A stretch of DNA of 64,000 nucleotides from Bathynomus jamesi (lineage: Eukaryota > Arthropoda > Malacostraca > Isopoda > Cirolanidae): assembly GCA_023014485.1 (NCBI GenBank), contig JAJOZX010001866.1, positions 690,001 to 754,000 of the forward strand, read 5' to 3'. Shown here in pieces: positions 1 through 11,800 of this stretch (the first letter of the stretch is position 1; each line of letters begins with the position of its first letter). The position numbers and the translations under genes are program-made. Below the pieces are notes generated by a model. The model saw nothing but the letters and a program-made list of their open reading frames with translations. It was not told the origin of the DNA and made no database searches.

Positions 1-386
1 TATAAATTTTAAACGACTTATAAATGCTGCCCATTTCGGGGCCCATAATAAAACATAAGTTCGAGAGAACGCGCGCCAAAAGTTAAAATTCTGACTGATA
101 ATTCGATAATTCCATAATAATAACGCTAACATCGTATCCCAAAGTGGCTATCAAATGAAATAAATATTTTCGTACATAAAATTGAAACTCTCTCGGGAAA
201 GAATGTGCCAAAATGAGCGTGTGCTCGTCAATGTCATATCGCGAACACTATTTCATTATTTTGATTCGTTTATATAAATGAGAGTGAGCAAATGGTGGCG
301 CTGTGTCGCGGTCCGTATGAAAACTTGATAGAGAGAAAACTTTTGTATTTTATAATTATTAATTCGAAACATTATACAATAATTCA

Positions 387-452
<66 letters not shown>

Positions 453-1014
453 GCTTTGCCCATAAACAAAAAACTTAGTCAGAGAGTTTATACAAGATTC
501 ACATTTAATAGATTATTAAACTTTTTCGTTTTTATAAAACTGTGATAACCACTTACATTATAAAAGAACACACAATAGTCACGTATAATGCTATCTATAT
601 ACGCGCACATATTTATATTATACATTGAGTCATTCATATAATACTATAAAATTCCACAAAATGTCGTGTTTTAAATTAACTCATAGATGTATATATATAT
701 TAATTAATTAATTAATAAGAGAGAAATGGGACTCTAATTTCCTTCTTACATAAAAAATTTTAAATAATTGAAATATACTAAGTTTACTTCTTCATTTAAT
801 CCATGATTTAAAATTACTTAATTAAACTTTTGATGAATAAATTTAAAATTCTTTGAAAAATTGATCGAATAATTATTATTATTAAGAGCATCTTCATTTC
901 GAAATTGGTACATTTTACAGTTGAAAACTTTGAAAGTATGAAAGTGTAGCAGTGTAAATGAGTTACCAACTTATTATTTACATTTTCAAAGTAAATATTT
1001 AATAACATTCTACA

Positions 1015-1046
<32 letters not shown>

Positions 1047-1313
1047 TGTGTGTGTGTGTGTGTGGTGTGTGTGTGTGTGTGTTGTGTGTGTTGTGTGTGT
1101 GTGGTGTATGGATGATAATGATGATGATGTCTGATGTTCTATGTTCGTTTGTATACGCTTAAATGGCTAAGGCAATATGCAAAAATTTAGTATACATATT
1201 AAGGAAAAACTAGTAAAGGTTTTAGTAACACACCCCCCTCCCACTTCCCCTCTAAGTTGTATTTTGGGGGACTTTTACTGCGCAAGGTGCAACGGGCATT
1301 CTAATATATACTA

Positions 1314-1350
<37 letters not shown>
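1..1350. other. AT-rich spacer with TA and TG microsatellites
   Basis: No coding region or transposon could be recognised here. The stretch holds a (TA)n tract at about 389-451, an interrupted (TG)n tract at about 1028-1105, and a compound (TG)n(TA)n tract at about 1313-1350 that directly abuts the Jockey LINE copy. Short open frames occur, but they are AT-rich and show no family resemblance. Confidence 0.7.
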
Positions 1351-1351
<1 letters not shown>

Positions 1352-4010
1352 ACATTCGTGGCATTTCCTTAAATTTTCACTCTGTTGAACACTACCTGTC
1401 TTCCTCTAAACCTTAACTTCTTTTCCTCACTGAAACTCAGGTGGCTGGAACGACTGACAGCCACCTCTTTTCCATACCCTCCTACTTCTCCATACGCAAT
1501 TTCACTCCAGAGGTAGACGCTGCGTATAAGTACGCAATGACCTAACTTGCTCTCATATTCCCGAACTTGAATCCTCGAATTCTATACCCTCTAGCTACGG
1601 CTTACATGCCAATCTCAAACTAAATACATCTGCGCTGTCTAGCTCTCTCCTAATTCTACTGACTATCCAAAATTCTTTGACAACCTCACTTCCAAAGTGG
1701 AATACATTCTATCCCACTCTCTTTTTGCTGAAATCTCCATTTTAGGAGCTTTCAATGTTCACCACTACCTTTGGCTTTCCTCCCATTTCACTAACATCCC
1801 TGCTGAACTAGCTTGCAACTTTTCTATCTTGAATGACTTAGAGCAGATTATACAGCACCCTATTCGTATCCTCGATCGCCTTGAAGATAGGCCCAACATT
1901 CTGCATTTACTTCTTACCTCTCATCCTTCTTCTTTGTCAAAATTTTTTCGCCGTTGGGTTTCTCCGACCACAATCTTATATCTGTTTTCTGTCCTATTGC
2001 TCCAATTCGACCTTCGGATCCTCCCAAGAGGAGATACCTTTGACACTTTGTTGCCGCTGATTGGGAGGCCCCTAGGCAGTACGTCTGTGATTTCCCATGG
2101 AATGATTACTGCTTCCGTGGCCGGAGACCCTCCGAGTATGCTGAGCGCATCACGCAGGTGAATCTCACAGGCATGGAGGCGTTACATTCCATCATATTCT
2201 ATTCCTACTACTAATGCAAAAAACACTTAGTTTAAATTTGCTTGTTATAATGCTATCTGCAACAAAGAGGTGGCTTTCAGAAGATACCGCCGTCATCAAA
2301 TTTCTTTCTTTCAATTAGTTTATATTTCTGCCCGGAATCGTGCAAAATCTGTTCTTCCATTCGCCAAAAATGACTTCATCCAACAAAAATGTGAAAACCT
2401 ATCCAATTCTAACTCTTCTCGCTCTTTCTGAAATCTATTCAAGAACCTCTCCAACAACTTTACTTTTTCTATCCCTCCTCTTTTCCATTCCGACCGCTCA
2501 GTTGCCATCTCTTCTCCCGATACAACTGAACTTTTCACTAAAACTTTTGCTTTCCACTCAACCATGGACGATTCCGGTGCTGTTACTCTATCTCCTTCTC
2601 CCTCCGGCTTAATTATGTCTGAAATTAGAATCTCTTTCAAAGATGTTTTTTCTGCCCTATCTGGGTTTAACTCTAGGAAAGCATAAGGTCATGATGGTGT
2701 CCCTCCTGTTGTTCTCAAGAACTGTGCCTCTATGCTGACACCGTGCCTAGGCAAACTCTTTCGTCTTTGTCTTTGATGTGGTATTTTTCCTTCCTCTTGG
2801 AAGTTCGCTTTCATTCAGCCTGTCCCAAAGAAAGGTGACCACTCTCAACCCTCCAAGTGTTGTCCAATTGCTTTGATTTCTTGCCTTTCTAAAATTTTTA
2901 AAATCTATCCTTTATTGGAAGATTATTAAACACCTCTGTTCTCACAATCTTCTTTTATATTGTCAGTGTGGGTTCCGTAAGAGACGCTCTACTGGCGATC
3001 TTCCTGCATATCTCTCTGACTCTTGGTCATCCTCCTTTCGGGATTTCGGTGAAACCTTTGCTATTGCACTAGACATATGAAAATTTTTTCATAGAGTCTG
3101 GCACAAATCTTTAATTTCCAAACTGTCTTCCTTCGGTTTCTATCCTTCTATCTGTGCCTTCCTCTCTAATTTCCTTTCTGGCCGATCTATATCTGTCATT
3201 GTCGATGGCCACTGTTCTTCTCCTAAAGCTATTAATAGTGGAGTTCCTCAGGATTCTATCCTGTCGCCCACTCTTTTCCTTTTATTTATCAATGGTCTCT
3301 TAAGTCACATCTCCTGTCCTATCCACTTCTATGGCGATGATTCCATTCTTCACTTCTCCACCTGCTTCACAAAGCCTCCCTCTCAACAGTTACTCTGTGC
3401 TTCACGTAGGAAGTTCCTTCATCTTTCTATTCGTTACAATCTTTCACACGACTATCCCCTTACCTTCAACAATACACAACTCAATCCTTCCTCTTCTCTT
3501 AACATTCTTGGCATTTCCTTTTCTCGTAATCTTTCCTGGAAAAAGCATATATGCTCTCTTTCCAGAACAGCTTCTAAGTGGTTAGGTGTACTGTACCGTA
3601 CCGATCCCCAGTTTCTTCACCACCCCCCACTCAGTTGATGTCTCTGTATAGGAGTCTTGTTCGCCCCTGTATGCCTGTATGAAGTGCGTTTCTCATGTGT
3701 AGGGTAGCTCAACCGACACAGCTCTAGTTGATCGGGTGGAGTCAAATGTTTTTTGTCTCATCAATTTCCTGCCTCTTACCAACTGTCTTCAATCTCTCTC
3801 TCTTCTCCGCAATGTTGTCTCACCCTCTCTTTACTATCACTCTTATAACGGACATTGCTCTTCTGAACTCTCTAGCAGCATGCCCAGGCATCTCGAAAAC
3901 CCTGGACCTTGATCTTGGCTCTCTTCTTCCTCTATGGAGAGGGGAGTATTTTTGCAGGCATTCGTCCTTGGCCCCTCCTTTCCCCATAAAAAAGTAAATA
4001 AAATAAAATT
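1351..4010 (+). mobile_element. Jockey-type LINE, degenerate copy 1
   Basis: This is a decayed non-LTR retrotransposon reading rightwards. Pieces of an apurinic-type endonuclease come first, around 1390-2000. The block at 1697-2161 contains AEISILGAFNVHH, where families of this type carry GDFN, so the catalytic Asp reads as Ala here. RT pieces follow: a finger block with NSRKA (about 2670), SCLSKI (about 2880), a palm A block broken by a stop (about 3070), SGVPQD (about 3240), and FYGDDSILH in place of F/YADD (about 3330). A SPSVFP-like C-terminal part lies near 3880. The element ends at about 4010 in an AAATAAAATAAAA tail. Many frameshifts and stops make it inactive. The same family recurs at 50.7 kb. 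The Jockey-clade and decapod attribution is from remembered similarity. Confidence 0.85.
1697..2161 (+). pseudogene. Jockey endonuclease fragment
   Basis: This is an open stretch of 154 codons inside Jockey copy 1. It matches the middle of the LINE endonuclease domain, which nicks target DNA to prime reverse transcription. Recognisable blocks are AEISILGAFNVHH near the start, a conserved NDLEQIIQHPIRILDRL block in the middle, and the SPTTILY region where other copies read SDHNL. The Asp of the usual GDFN motif is Ala. The last third of the frame has shifted into another reading of the element. It is a remnant and not a functional gene. Confidence 0.75.
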
Positions 4011-4864
4011 TACATAAAACACACGCACATGAGCGAGAGTCGTGAAAACTGAACAATTGGTTTGCTTTGTCACGTTTGCGCATTTACGGACTTTTTTTCC
4101 CCAAAACAAAAGCCTTAATGAAGAATCTTTGCAAAATGTTAAAAGCGTACTTTGTTCCTCTTGTACGACAAATTCCGAGTCTATTACAACGTGCAGTGTT
4201 TCAGCAAGATGGTGCACCGCTCATTTTGCTCGTTCTGCGCGTATGTTTCTATACAAAACATTCCCAGTACGGTGGATTGGCCGAGAAGGACCCGCAAGAT
4301 GGGCCAACTCGTTCTCCAGACCTACTCTTCTTTAGATTCTTATCTTCAAGGATATGTGAAGACAACCGTATATCACATCAAACCAAGGAATATTAATGAC
4401 TTTAAAATGCGTATTAGAGATGCCGTAGCATCAATTCTTGTAACTGTTTTGGATAATGTTTTTACTGAATTAGAGCGTAGGTTTCGTTTAGATATTGAAA
4501 ATGATGAAAGGCTTGCGGAGATTTACTAAATATCCGATACAAAACTTAAAACTTTACTGAATGAACTGACCTTTAAATTTGGCGAATGTATCATTTCAAT
4601 AAATAGTTATTATAATTTCTTTTTGCATCATTCATTTAACCCTAGAAAACAAGCGTACTCGTAACCTCTTACGATAAAAGGACGTTCGTTTTTTTCCGAA
4701 AATTGTCTTTTATTGTATACATTTTAATTTGTATTATTCTTTAGTAACAATAAATTGTTTAATTCAAACTATGAATAGAATTTTCATTGTGGAGTTACAT
4801 AGATACCACACTAGTCGCTACGTGTGCAATCCTACACTGGACTTCTGGGGTTAAATACACCCTG

Positions 4865-4870
<6 letters not shown>
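4011..4870 (+). mobile_element. Tc1/mariner-type transposon, 3' half remnant
   Basis: This is the C-terminal half of a mariner-like DDE transposase on the plus strand, spread over three frames. VFQQDGAP at about 4195 carries the second catalytic Asp. WIGREGPA and a TRSPDL block at about 4275-4320 mark the third. GYVKTTVYHIKPRNIND and LERRFRLDIEND follow to the stop at 4529. The right end appears to be the ACACCCTGTATATA at about 4856-4869, a terminal motif used by several mariner copies in this window. A piggyBac-type miniature element sits just inside that end. The N-terminal half is absent, and the left boundary touches the Jockey tail. Confidence 0.8.
4640..4850. mobile_element. piggyBac-type MITE with TTAA target duplication
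   Basis: The element is 211 bp and is flanked on both sides by TTAA (4636-4639 and 4851-4854), the signature target of piggyBac transposons. The left end begins CCCTAGAA and the right end read inward begins CCCCAGAA, close to the piggyBac terminal motif CCCTAGAAAG. There is no coding capacity. It lies inside the 3' flank of the mariner remnant, so it is the younger insertion. Confidence 0.75.

Positions 4871-4878
<8 letters not shown>

Positions 4879-4947
<69 letters not shown>
4879..4947. repeat. (GA)n microsatellite
   Basis: This is an almost pure GA dinucleotide run, broken once near 4905. It follows directly on the (TA)n that ends the mariner remnant. Confidence 0.95.
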
Positions 4948-4948
<1 letters not shown>

Positions 4949-6059
4949 AATAAATATAAATGTTAATAAACAGAGCTAACTAGATAGATGAATATATAAT
5001 AAGATGGTAGTTAAAAAAGTGATCGTTCATTATAATAGAGAGACACTAAAATTCACGAAGAAGAAACGAAGGACAAAGTCGAACAAATTTCAAAATGTAC
5101 GAAACGTGAAGAAAATGAATGAAACAAAGACTAACCAAATTTCCCCAAACCGCATACATTATATGGAATTTTATTTAGATTTATAACGTAACTGCCTTAT
5201 TTGTAATATTCACGGTTACATAATCACTTGATACAGTGAGGCTCTTTGCGCATTCATTTCGCTCGTAGAAGGTGTAATTCATACGAACAGAGAATAAAAG
5301 TCTTCCGAATTAGCTTCTATACTCTGTTACACACGCTGATTTATTACAATTCATATTTTCACGGCTAACTAGCGGATAAAGTATATCGTTTTGGCGTGTT
5401 ATACGGTGACGCGTCAGCTAATCTATTCATTACATGCATGGCCTATATATTATTATAGCGAGAGCAGAGAGCGTCTGCATACAGACGAATGAAAAAAATA
5501 ATATTACACTATTCACTATAGCGGGAAGTGTATGAAAACATATGATGATCCCGACAGCTTTTTATTTTTATTTTTTTTTTCTTCATTGGAAATAGAGGGG
5601 TTTTATTTTTACGGCTCATGCTGTTACGAACAGAGGCAATTTTATTATTGAAATTATATGGTCACGCGCGCGATTCCATATACGAAGGAAGCTCATTTAA
5701 TATAAAAACGAATAATTTAGTTGTTACGGACCATATACACAAAAATAAGTGATTTAGAAATTAAAAGAAAAAGTTCGTATTTTGAGGTCTCTTTTTTTCT
5801 TTTTTTGTAATTATGTTTTCGGGGAATTTTGACTATAAAAATATTCTAACAGAAGGTAATTGTTATTGCAACATTACAACATTTCAAGTTTGAAAACAAA
5901 ATTTCATAATTATGTACAGTATGACTCCGTAAAACTTTAAAATCGCTCACTGCCAATAAAAGTTGATCCACAGCTATGATTCAGGTTGATTACTCTTCAA
6001 CACAAAATTACCTGATGAAGTGGCCTTACATATGTTTTATATATATACACCTCTTAACT
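4948..6059. other. Spacer without recognised features
   Basis: The sequence is AT-rich. The open frame at 5004-5186 would encode a basic 60-residue peptide rich in Lys and Asn, with no recognised motif, and I regard it as chance. No transposon ends or tandem repeats were seen. Confidence 0.6.
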
Positions 6060-8397
6060 TTGTTGATGTTCCGTGCGTCAGTCTCTCTTCACACGAAAGT
6101 CAAGCTGGTGGCCCCGCCTCTAGATCTGGCTTGGTGGAGGAGCGAGTTGCTCTCTTGCGCTCTCCACCGCACATAGCCAGGTACACCCGGCTTATCTGGT
6201 ACCGTCCTGAGCCAGGCATCTAGTCTTCTCCTGAAGACTTCAACTTTGACCCCTGTAACGTTTCTGAGGTCCTTTGGAAGCTGGTTAAAAAGTCTTGGCC
6301 ACTGACAACCAAGCTATTTTCCTTCAGTGTTGAGGAGGTTCCTTGTCGGGCCTTTAATTTGGGAACACTACACATTCTGCCTTTCCTATTTTCCAGTGTT
6401 GTTTGAATGGTAATTGGGTTTAGTTTGAGGTTTGGTACCAGTTTTTCGATCATTTTCCATATGTAGATTATGGTGTACCTCTCTCTTCTTCTTTCCAGGG
6501 AATACAGATTTAGTTTACGTAGTCTTTCCCAGTAGTTGAGTTCTTTGCAGCCATCAATCTTGGCTGTGAAATGTCTGCGTTTTTTCTAGCTTATTTATTT
6601 CTTCCTTTTTATATGGGGACGTCAAAACTGAGCAGTATTCAAGTTTTGGTATGATCAGTGTTCTCAGCAGGGGAATCATTACTGTCTTGTCCCTCCTTTT
6701 GAACGTTCTTAGTACCTGTCCCGCGACTCTTTTTGCTTTGTTTATCACTATCTGATTTTTTGTCTCGAATTTGGCATCATCGGTCATTATTACCCTCAAG
6801 TCGATCGCTTTCGTGCTTCTCTGAATTTCCTGTCTATCTGGAGCATAATATGCAATCTGTTTAAGTTCCTCATTTCTACCATATCTCAAGAGCTGAAATT
6901 TCTCGGTGTTAAATGTCATATTGTTGTCTTCTGACCATGTGTATATTTTGTTCGTGTCCCTCTGCAAAGCCTCCATTTCATTTACATCATTGATTTTTCT
7001 GCTGATCTTTGTATCGTCCGCGAAAGATGTTACTATACTTTTGCTGTTTACTCCACTGTCTATGTCTGTTAGCATGATAATGAACAGGAGTGGGGCCAGC
7101 ACTGTATCTTGTGGTACTGAGATGCGTACTTCTGGTTCTGATGATGATGCACCTTGAATTTTGACGACCTGTAGTCGTTCTTTGAGGAAGTTGTAGATCC
7201 ATTTTCCCAATTTGCCTGTTATTCCCATATGTTTAATTTTATGTGCTATTATACCATGATCGCATTTGTCGAAAGCTTTAGCAAAATCCGTGTATATGAC
7301 ATCATAGTTTTCATTGCCTACAAATGCATCTAGGATATTGTTATAATGCTCTATAAGTTGTGATAAGCATGATCTTCCTGATCGGAGTCCATGCTGATTT
7401 TCGTTGAATCTTTGCAGTGTCTCCAAGAAGTCATAGATTTTCTCTCTGGCTATTCTTTCAAATATTTTGGTGAGGTGGGACGTCAATGACACTGGTCTAT
7501 AGTTCTTTGCTTGAGATCTAGTCCCTCCTTTATATATAGGGACAATGTTTGCTCTTTTCAAGCTGCTCGGTATTTTCCCAGTGTCTAGGGATCTTCTCTA
7601 TATCCAGTATAAGGGTGTAGCACTGTAGCTATTTCATTTTTACAGTTTTTAATTAATAGTGCGTTCCTAGTGCGTTCCATTTGTCCGGATCTGCAGCTGA
7701 ATGTGATTTCATTTGTCCTATAGCTCTCGATACATCTTCTGGGATAAAATCAAAGTCTGTTATACATTCTCCTTGCAATTTCTCTTCGAAGAATGCATCT
7801 ATGTCAGGTATCGCTTTGTCACTTTTTGGGGTACTGAAGACCGATTCATACTGGGCTCTCAATGTTTCAGATATTTCTTTTAGATCATCTGTTAGTTCAT
7901 TATCTCCTTTCCTTAAGGGCCCGATAGTACGCGCGCCTTTGTTTTCCTTTTCGCATAGCTGTAGAAGTATTTTGGATTTTCCTTTATTGTTTCTACCGCC
8001 TTTTCCTCTTCCCTCTCTGTATGGCCCTTTATCAGAGTTTGTATTTCCCCATCGATACTCTCCAGTTTTTCTCGTATTACTTTCCTGGCATTGTTATCTC
8101 CGCAATTAGCTAACTTCGTTGCTACTCTCTTTCTTTTGCGGAATATTCTTCACCTTTGCCTCTCTAGCCAGTTCCTCTTTCCTTTTGGCTGTGCTTTCGG
8201 AGCATATTTTTCCAAAATTCTCAGCGTCTTTTCTCCTAAAGTTGTTAGAATTTCTTCAGTTGTTTTATTCTCTAAAACTGTTCTCCACTCTATTTGGGCC
8301 ATGTGTGATCTGATTTCTTCCCAATTTATGGTCTTCGAGTTTAAGTTAAAACCCCCAAATTTGTTTCTTCCTCTCGGATGTGTATTGTCTTTTAAAG

Positions 8398-8400
<3 letters not shown>
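6060..8400 (-). mobile_element. CR1/L2-like LINE, copy A
   Basis: This is a leftward-reading, 5'-truncated non-LTR retrotransposon. From right to left it holds the linker between endonuclease and RT (8150-8390), a finger region with FIPEDVSRAIGQMKSHSAA (about 7700), the RT body (6554-7561), and a C-terminal region plus 3' UTR (6060-6550). The 3' UTR contains a variant of the sequence that the SINE tail also uses (about 6095-6110, shown as CGAAAGTCAAGCTGGTGG on the plus strand). The 5' end stops abruptly at a (TA)n tract (8398-8436). Frame breaks near 7560 and 6555 show it is dead. CR1/L2 assignment is tentative and rests on overall motif style and on repeat-type rather than poly(A) tails in related copies. 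Confidence 0.8.
6554..7561 (-). pseudogene. LINE reverse transcriptase domain (copy A)
   Basis: This is an open stretch of 335 codons covering most of a non-LTR RT. Motifs in order are NYRPVSLTSHLTKIFER (fingers), NQHGLRSGRSCLSQL, YTDFAKAFDKCDHG (palm A, with one catalytic Asp), SVPQ where active copies read GVPQG, TSFADDTKI (palm C, catalytic Asp pair) and LEYCSVLTSPYKK (thumb). The enzyme would copy LINE RNA into a nicked chromosomal target. The frame is lost at both ends relative to the rest of the element, and the Gly of the GVPQG block is changed, so I call it a pseudogene. Confidence 0.85.
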
Positions 8401-8680
<280 letters not shown>

Positions 8681-8700
<20 letters not shown>

Positions 8701-9059
8701 AGTGACTGTACGATTTTAATAAAATACAGTAGTCTTACAAATTTAATGTTGTCGTACGTCATACCTAGAATTTCTAGAAAAATGTTTTTAGCTAAATAAT
8801 TTTTAAATACGTGTGATATCCATCATCGTTATAATTAAATAAAAACGACGTATTATCGTGTAGTTAGAACGGATGCGTTTCAATCCCGAAAATGAATTGG
8901 TTTTTGAAAATTAGTGGCATAACCATTTTTACATCCTTCACACGTTTACTGAAAAATGGGTACTAATTTTAGCAAATCATTCTAAATTATACTGTAGTGT
9001 TAAATGTAATGATTCTATTAAAAATATATTAATTTATTCTAAAGTGACCACTTTTTTTT
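8681..9059. other. Spacer, nothing recognised
   Basis: AT-rich DNA between a microsatellite and LINE copy B. No motif, repeat or plausible frame was seen. Confidence 0.6.
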
Positions 9060-10097
9060 TATCATATATATATAGCTTGCTGTTCATAATAATGATTGTA
9101 GATATTGATGCCGATATTAAGGACAGTATTGCATCATGCTTCGCAGCTGACACAAAGATATGTAAGGAAATATTGAACGAAGATGACATAAGAAAACTAC
9201 AAAACGACATTGAAACATTATTCCAGTGGGCAGAAGGCAACAATATGAAGTTCAACGAAGAAAAATTCCAACTTCTAAGATATGGTAATAACAAAGAGCT
9301 ACAAAAAAAAAAGGGTACAAGCCAAACAGATAACACCAAATCCACAAGTCAGGACTCTTGGAGTAATAACGTCGTCGGATGCAAAATTCAGAGAGTACTA
9401 TAAAATCAAAATTACAACTGCTAGAAAAATAATGGGAATCATCTGGAGGAACTTCCGCATCATGCTCAAATTATGGAAGAGTCTAGTCTTACCAGTAATT
9501 GAGTATTGCTCAGTACTCACAAGCCCATACAGAAAACGAGACATTGCGAACATTGAAGCTATACAAAGGACTTTTACATCTAAGATAGAGGAAACGGAAG
9601 GTGAAGACTACTGGTCTCGAGTCTCGACTACAATCCCTGGAACTCTACTCTCTCGAAAGAAGGCGCGAGCGGTACACAATAATATACATATGGAAAATAC
9701 TTGAGGGCTCTGTCCCCTACCTTAGAAATGAAATAGAAACAAACTGGAATTAGAGAAGAGGCAGATTTTGTACGGTCCCAGCTGCGGTGGGTCAAGGGAC
9801 CATGAAAATGAGGACGGAAAATACCATCAGAGTACGAGGCCCAAAGCTTTTCAATGTCCTACCAAAAGAAGTGAGGAATCTCCAGCACACCGACCTGAAT
9901 AACTTCAAGAACCAGGTGGACAGATTCCTGTGCAAAGTCCCTGACCAGCCATGCGTGGCTGGCTACGAGGGCAGGAGATCAGACAACAATTCCCTCCTTC
10001 ACCAAATCCCATAAATGAGGCGGGATGCTGCACAGGGGTCGACCGCAGGTCGATCCTGAATCGTCGTTCAAACTCACCTAAAGTAACCTAAAGTAAG
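9060..10097 (+). mobile_element. CR1/L2-like LINE, copy B (3' part)
   Basis: This is a rightward, strongly 5'-truncated copy of the LINE family seen at 13.7-16.3 kb. It starts inside the RT palm: VDIDADIKDSIASCFAADTKI has FAAD instead of FADD, so one catalytic Asp is lost. It continues through LLRYGNN, VIEYCSVLTSPYRKRDI, and the C-terminal block GPKLFNVLPKEVRNLQHTD (about 9840-9890). It ends in a short tandem tail with unit close to CCTAAAGTAA (10077-10097). Repeat-type 3' tails are typical of CR1/L2-type LINEs. Several frameshifts are present (9282-9704 and 9787-10014 are separate frames). Confidence 0.85.
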
Positions 10098-10281
10098 TGC
10101 GTATATATATATATATATGCTGCAAACCTACAAGGAAAAAGAAAAACGATTCCAAGGTCTTTCGTGTATTCAGAGCTACACCTCGTCAGGGAATACGCGA
10201 AACGCCTTGGAATCGTTTTTTTTTTCCTTGTGGGTTTGCAGCATTTATTCATTTCACGTGTTTAATTGTGAAATTCATCCC

Positions 10282-10322
<41 letters not shown>

Positions 10323-10330
10323 AATGAATG
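10098..10330. mobile_element. Fold-back pair of Penelope-type ends
   Basis: Two inverted copies of the same PLE terminal sequence face each other. The left arm (about 10118-10197) begins with TGCTGCAAACCTACAAGG. The right arm (about 10198-10300) ends with the complement of the same motif followed by TTTCACGTGTTTAATTGTGAAAT. (TA)n tracts bound both sides. No ORF is present. The left arm contains a hammerhead-like core on the minus strand. The 3' end of the PLE at 33.8 kb is nearly identical to the right arm. Confidence 0.75.
10149..10195 (-). ncRNA. Hammerhead-ribozyme-like motif (PLE family 2)
   Basis: On the minus strand the order is ATTCC, CTGACGA, an extra G, GTGTA, an eight-base loop, TACAC, GAA, AGACCT, T, GGAAT. 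Stem I (ATTCC/GGAAT) and stem II (GTGTA/TACAC) pair fully. Stem III (AGACCT) has lost the perfect palindrome seen in the 32.0 and 33.8 kb copies. PLEs are known to carry hammerhead motifs; activity here is untested. Confidence 0.5.
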
Positions 10331-10460
10331 AAGTATTACTGTATTATTTCTAATCAATTGTATATATTTCTATCCTTAGTATGCGAACTGTCATTGTATT
10401 AATAATATTTGTCATATGGACTATATAGTCTGCCAATAAATATTTTCATTTCATAAAACA

Positions 10461-10746
10461 TTAGTTTTGCTTCCGCCCGAATTGTTCATTCTGACGAAGG
10501 TCAAGCTTGTCACTCCACCTTAGACCTACAGTTTAACGTGGAATCCGAACCACGCCCCACCAGCAGCAGCCTAGCGTCTTAACTACTGGGCTACCCAGGG
10601 TACCTATTTATCTACCAACCAGTTTTTATTGCGTGGAAGGATGAACAGCTGGGTTTTGCCGCGCGCCGCCTGCCGTCACCGGGTTTCGATCCCGGGGGCG
10701 ATGGATTCGTAGTCAGCGACGCTAACCACTACACCACCGAGGCGCC
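10461..10746 (-). mobile_element. Dimeric tRNA-derived SINE, copy 1
   Basis: Read on the minus strand, it starts with GGCGCCTCGGTGGTGTAGTGG, a tRNA-like A box, followed by a B-box-like GGGATCGAAACCC. A spacer follows with CAGCTGTTCATCC, then a second tRNA-like unit with TGGGTAGCCCAGTAG and GTGGTTCGGATTCCAC. The tail reads GACAAGCTTGACCTTCGT followed by CAGAATGAACAATTCGGGC. Such internal boxes are RNA polymerase III promoter elements. Other full copies lie at 37.2, 42.0, 44.4 and 56.3 kb. The GACAAGCTTGACCTTCGT tail matches the 3' UTR of the local CR1/L2-like LINEs. Confidence 0.85.
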
Positions 10747-10762
10747 ATATATATAAATATAA

Positions 10763-11607
10763 CGGGTCCGCCAAAAAATAACACGCGCTTGATTGTAACC
10801 TAATAAGTCAAAATGTGTTTGGATGATTTATACAAAATTTACAGACAATAATTACCATTGAATTTTATATAAGCCAATTTTTATAAATGAATGATTAAAT
10901 TTGGTCGTTTAATATTATCTTGATTTTTGAGTAAGATTCTATAATGAAGCGCACATTTTTCTCTCTTTTTTCAGATAAAAAAAATTAAGGATGGATATTT
11001 GGCGGACTGGTACGATGCTGAAAAAAAATTGATGCTACAGGCAGTACTGTTAGAAAAAAGGTAGTGGTCGTTCAAGGGGTGTTAGAACGGAAGAAAACAT
11101 TGAAGAAGTTTCTTCCCGAATTCCGAACAGTCTTGATTTGAATCGTGTTGATTATGGGATCTGGGAAAACTTGTCACAACGAGTTTATCGCGGTAAGAAA
11201 ATCACAAATGTTAACCACCTGAGAGATGTTCCCATTGAACAATGGGCACAATTCCCACATGACCAGATTAATTTTCAGCAGTAGATCAATTTAGACCAAG
11301 GCTTCGAAAAGTAATAGAAGTTGGAGAAAAACTTATTGAACACAAATTTTAGTTTGACATTTTAATAACAATTTTATATGAAAGGAATTTTTGGTTGTAT
11401 AGTAAAGAAATTTTGAGTATTTACGGTATCTTTACATTCTATTTTTGTTTACGTGCTAAAATGAGGTCTATTCGGCTACTGTGCTAAAAATTTAAAGAAA
11501 TGTTGGCAGATAACGTTATTATATTTTGTTAAAGTTTATCATAAGTTAAAACAAATTGAGTTTAAAAGGAAAAGTACGCAAGCATTTTTTTTTTCGGGTG
11601 GACCCTA
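10763..11607 (+). mobile_element. Tc1/mariner element with large internal deletion
   Basis: The left end reads ACGGGTCCGCCAAAAAATAA after TATA. The right end read inward is AGGGTCCACCCGAAAAAAAA, so the two form imperfect terminal inverted repeats. In between, on the plus strand, a short N-terminal remnant (about 11060-11115, VRTEENIEEV) joins directly to the C-terminal catalytic block NSLDLNRVDYGIWENL (about 11130-11180). The DNA-binding domain and first two catalytic regions are mostly missing. The transposase type matches the elements at 19.3 and 39.0 kb (NPVDYGIW style). Confidence 0.7.
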
Positions 11608-11633
11608 TATATATTATATATATATATATATAT

Positions 11634-11800
11634 GAAAATTATTTCACGAAAGTAACACGTGAAAAATATTTATGATGAAAAAACCACGAAGGAAAGGAAA
11701 CACAGAGTGTGCTCAAGCGCTTTCGTCATTAGACGAAAGCGCTTGAGCACCACTCTGTGTTTCCTTTCCTTCGTGGTTTTATTTATCATATATATATATA
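11634..11800. mobile_element. Fold-back pair of Penelope-type ends (family 1)
   Basis: A near-perfect palindrome. The left arm (about 11675-11730) and right arm (about 11738-11788) carry the same PLE end (CACGAAGGAAAGGAAACAC and its complement). The centre reads CGTCATTAGACG, which is stem II of the family 1 hammerhead-like motif. The CTGAGGA box is missing from this copy. (TA)n tracts lie outside both arms. The left arm extends further outward with TTTCACGAAAG and CACGTGAAA, as the family 1 end does at 16.68 kb. Confidence 0.75.

Noticed and set aside
4042..4529. Host gene of SETMAR type (transposase fused to a methyltransferase)
   Set aside because: Only the decayed mariner C-terminal half is visible, in several frames, with no SET domain nearby.
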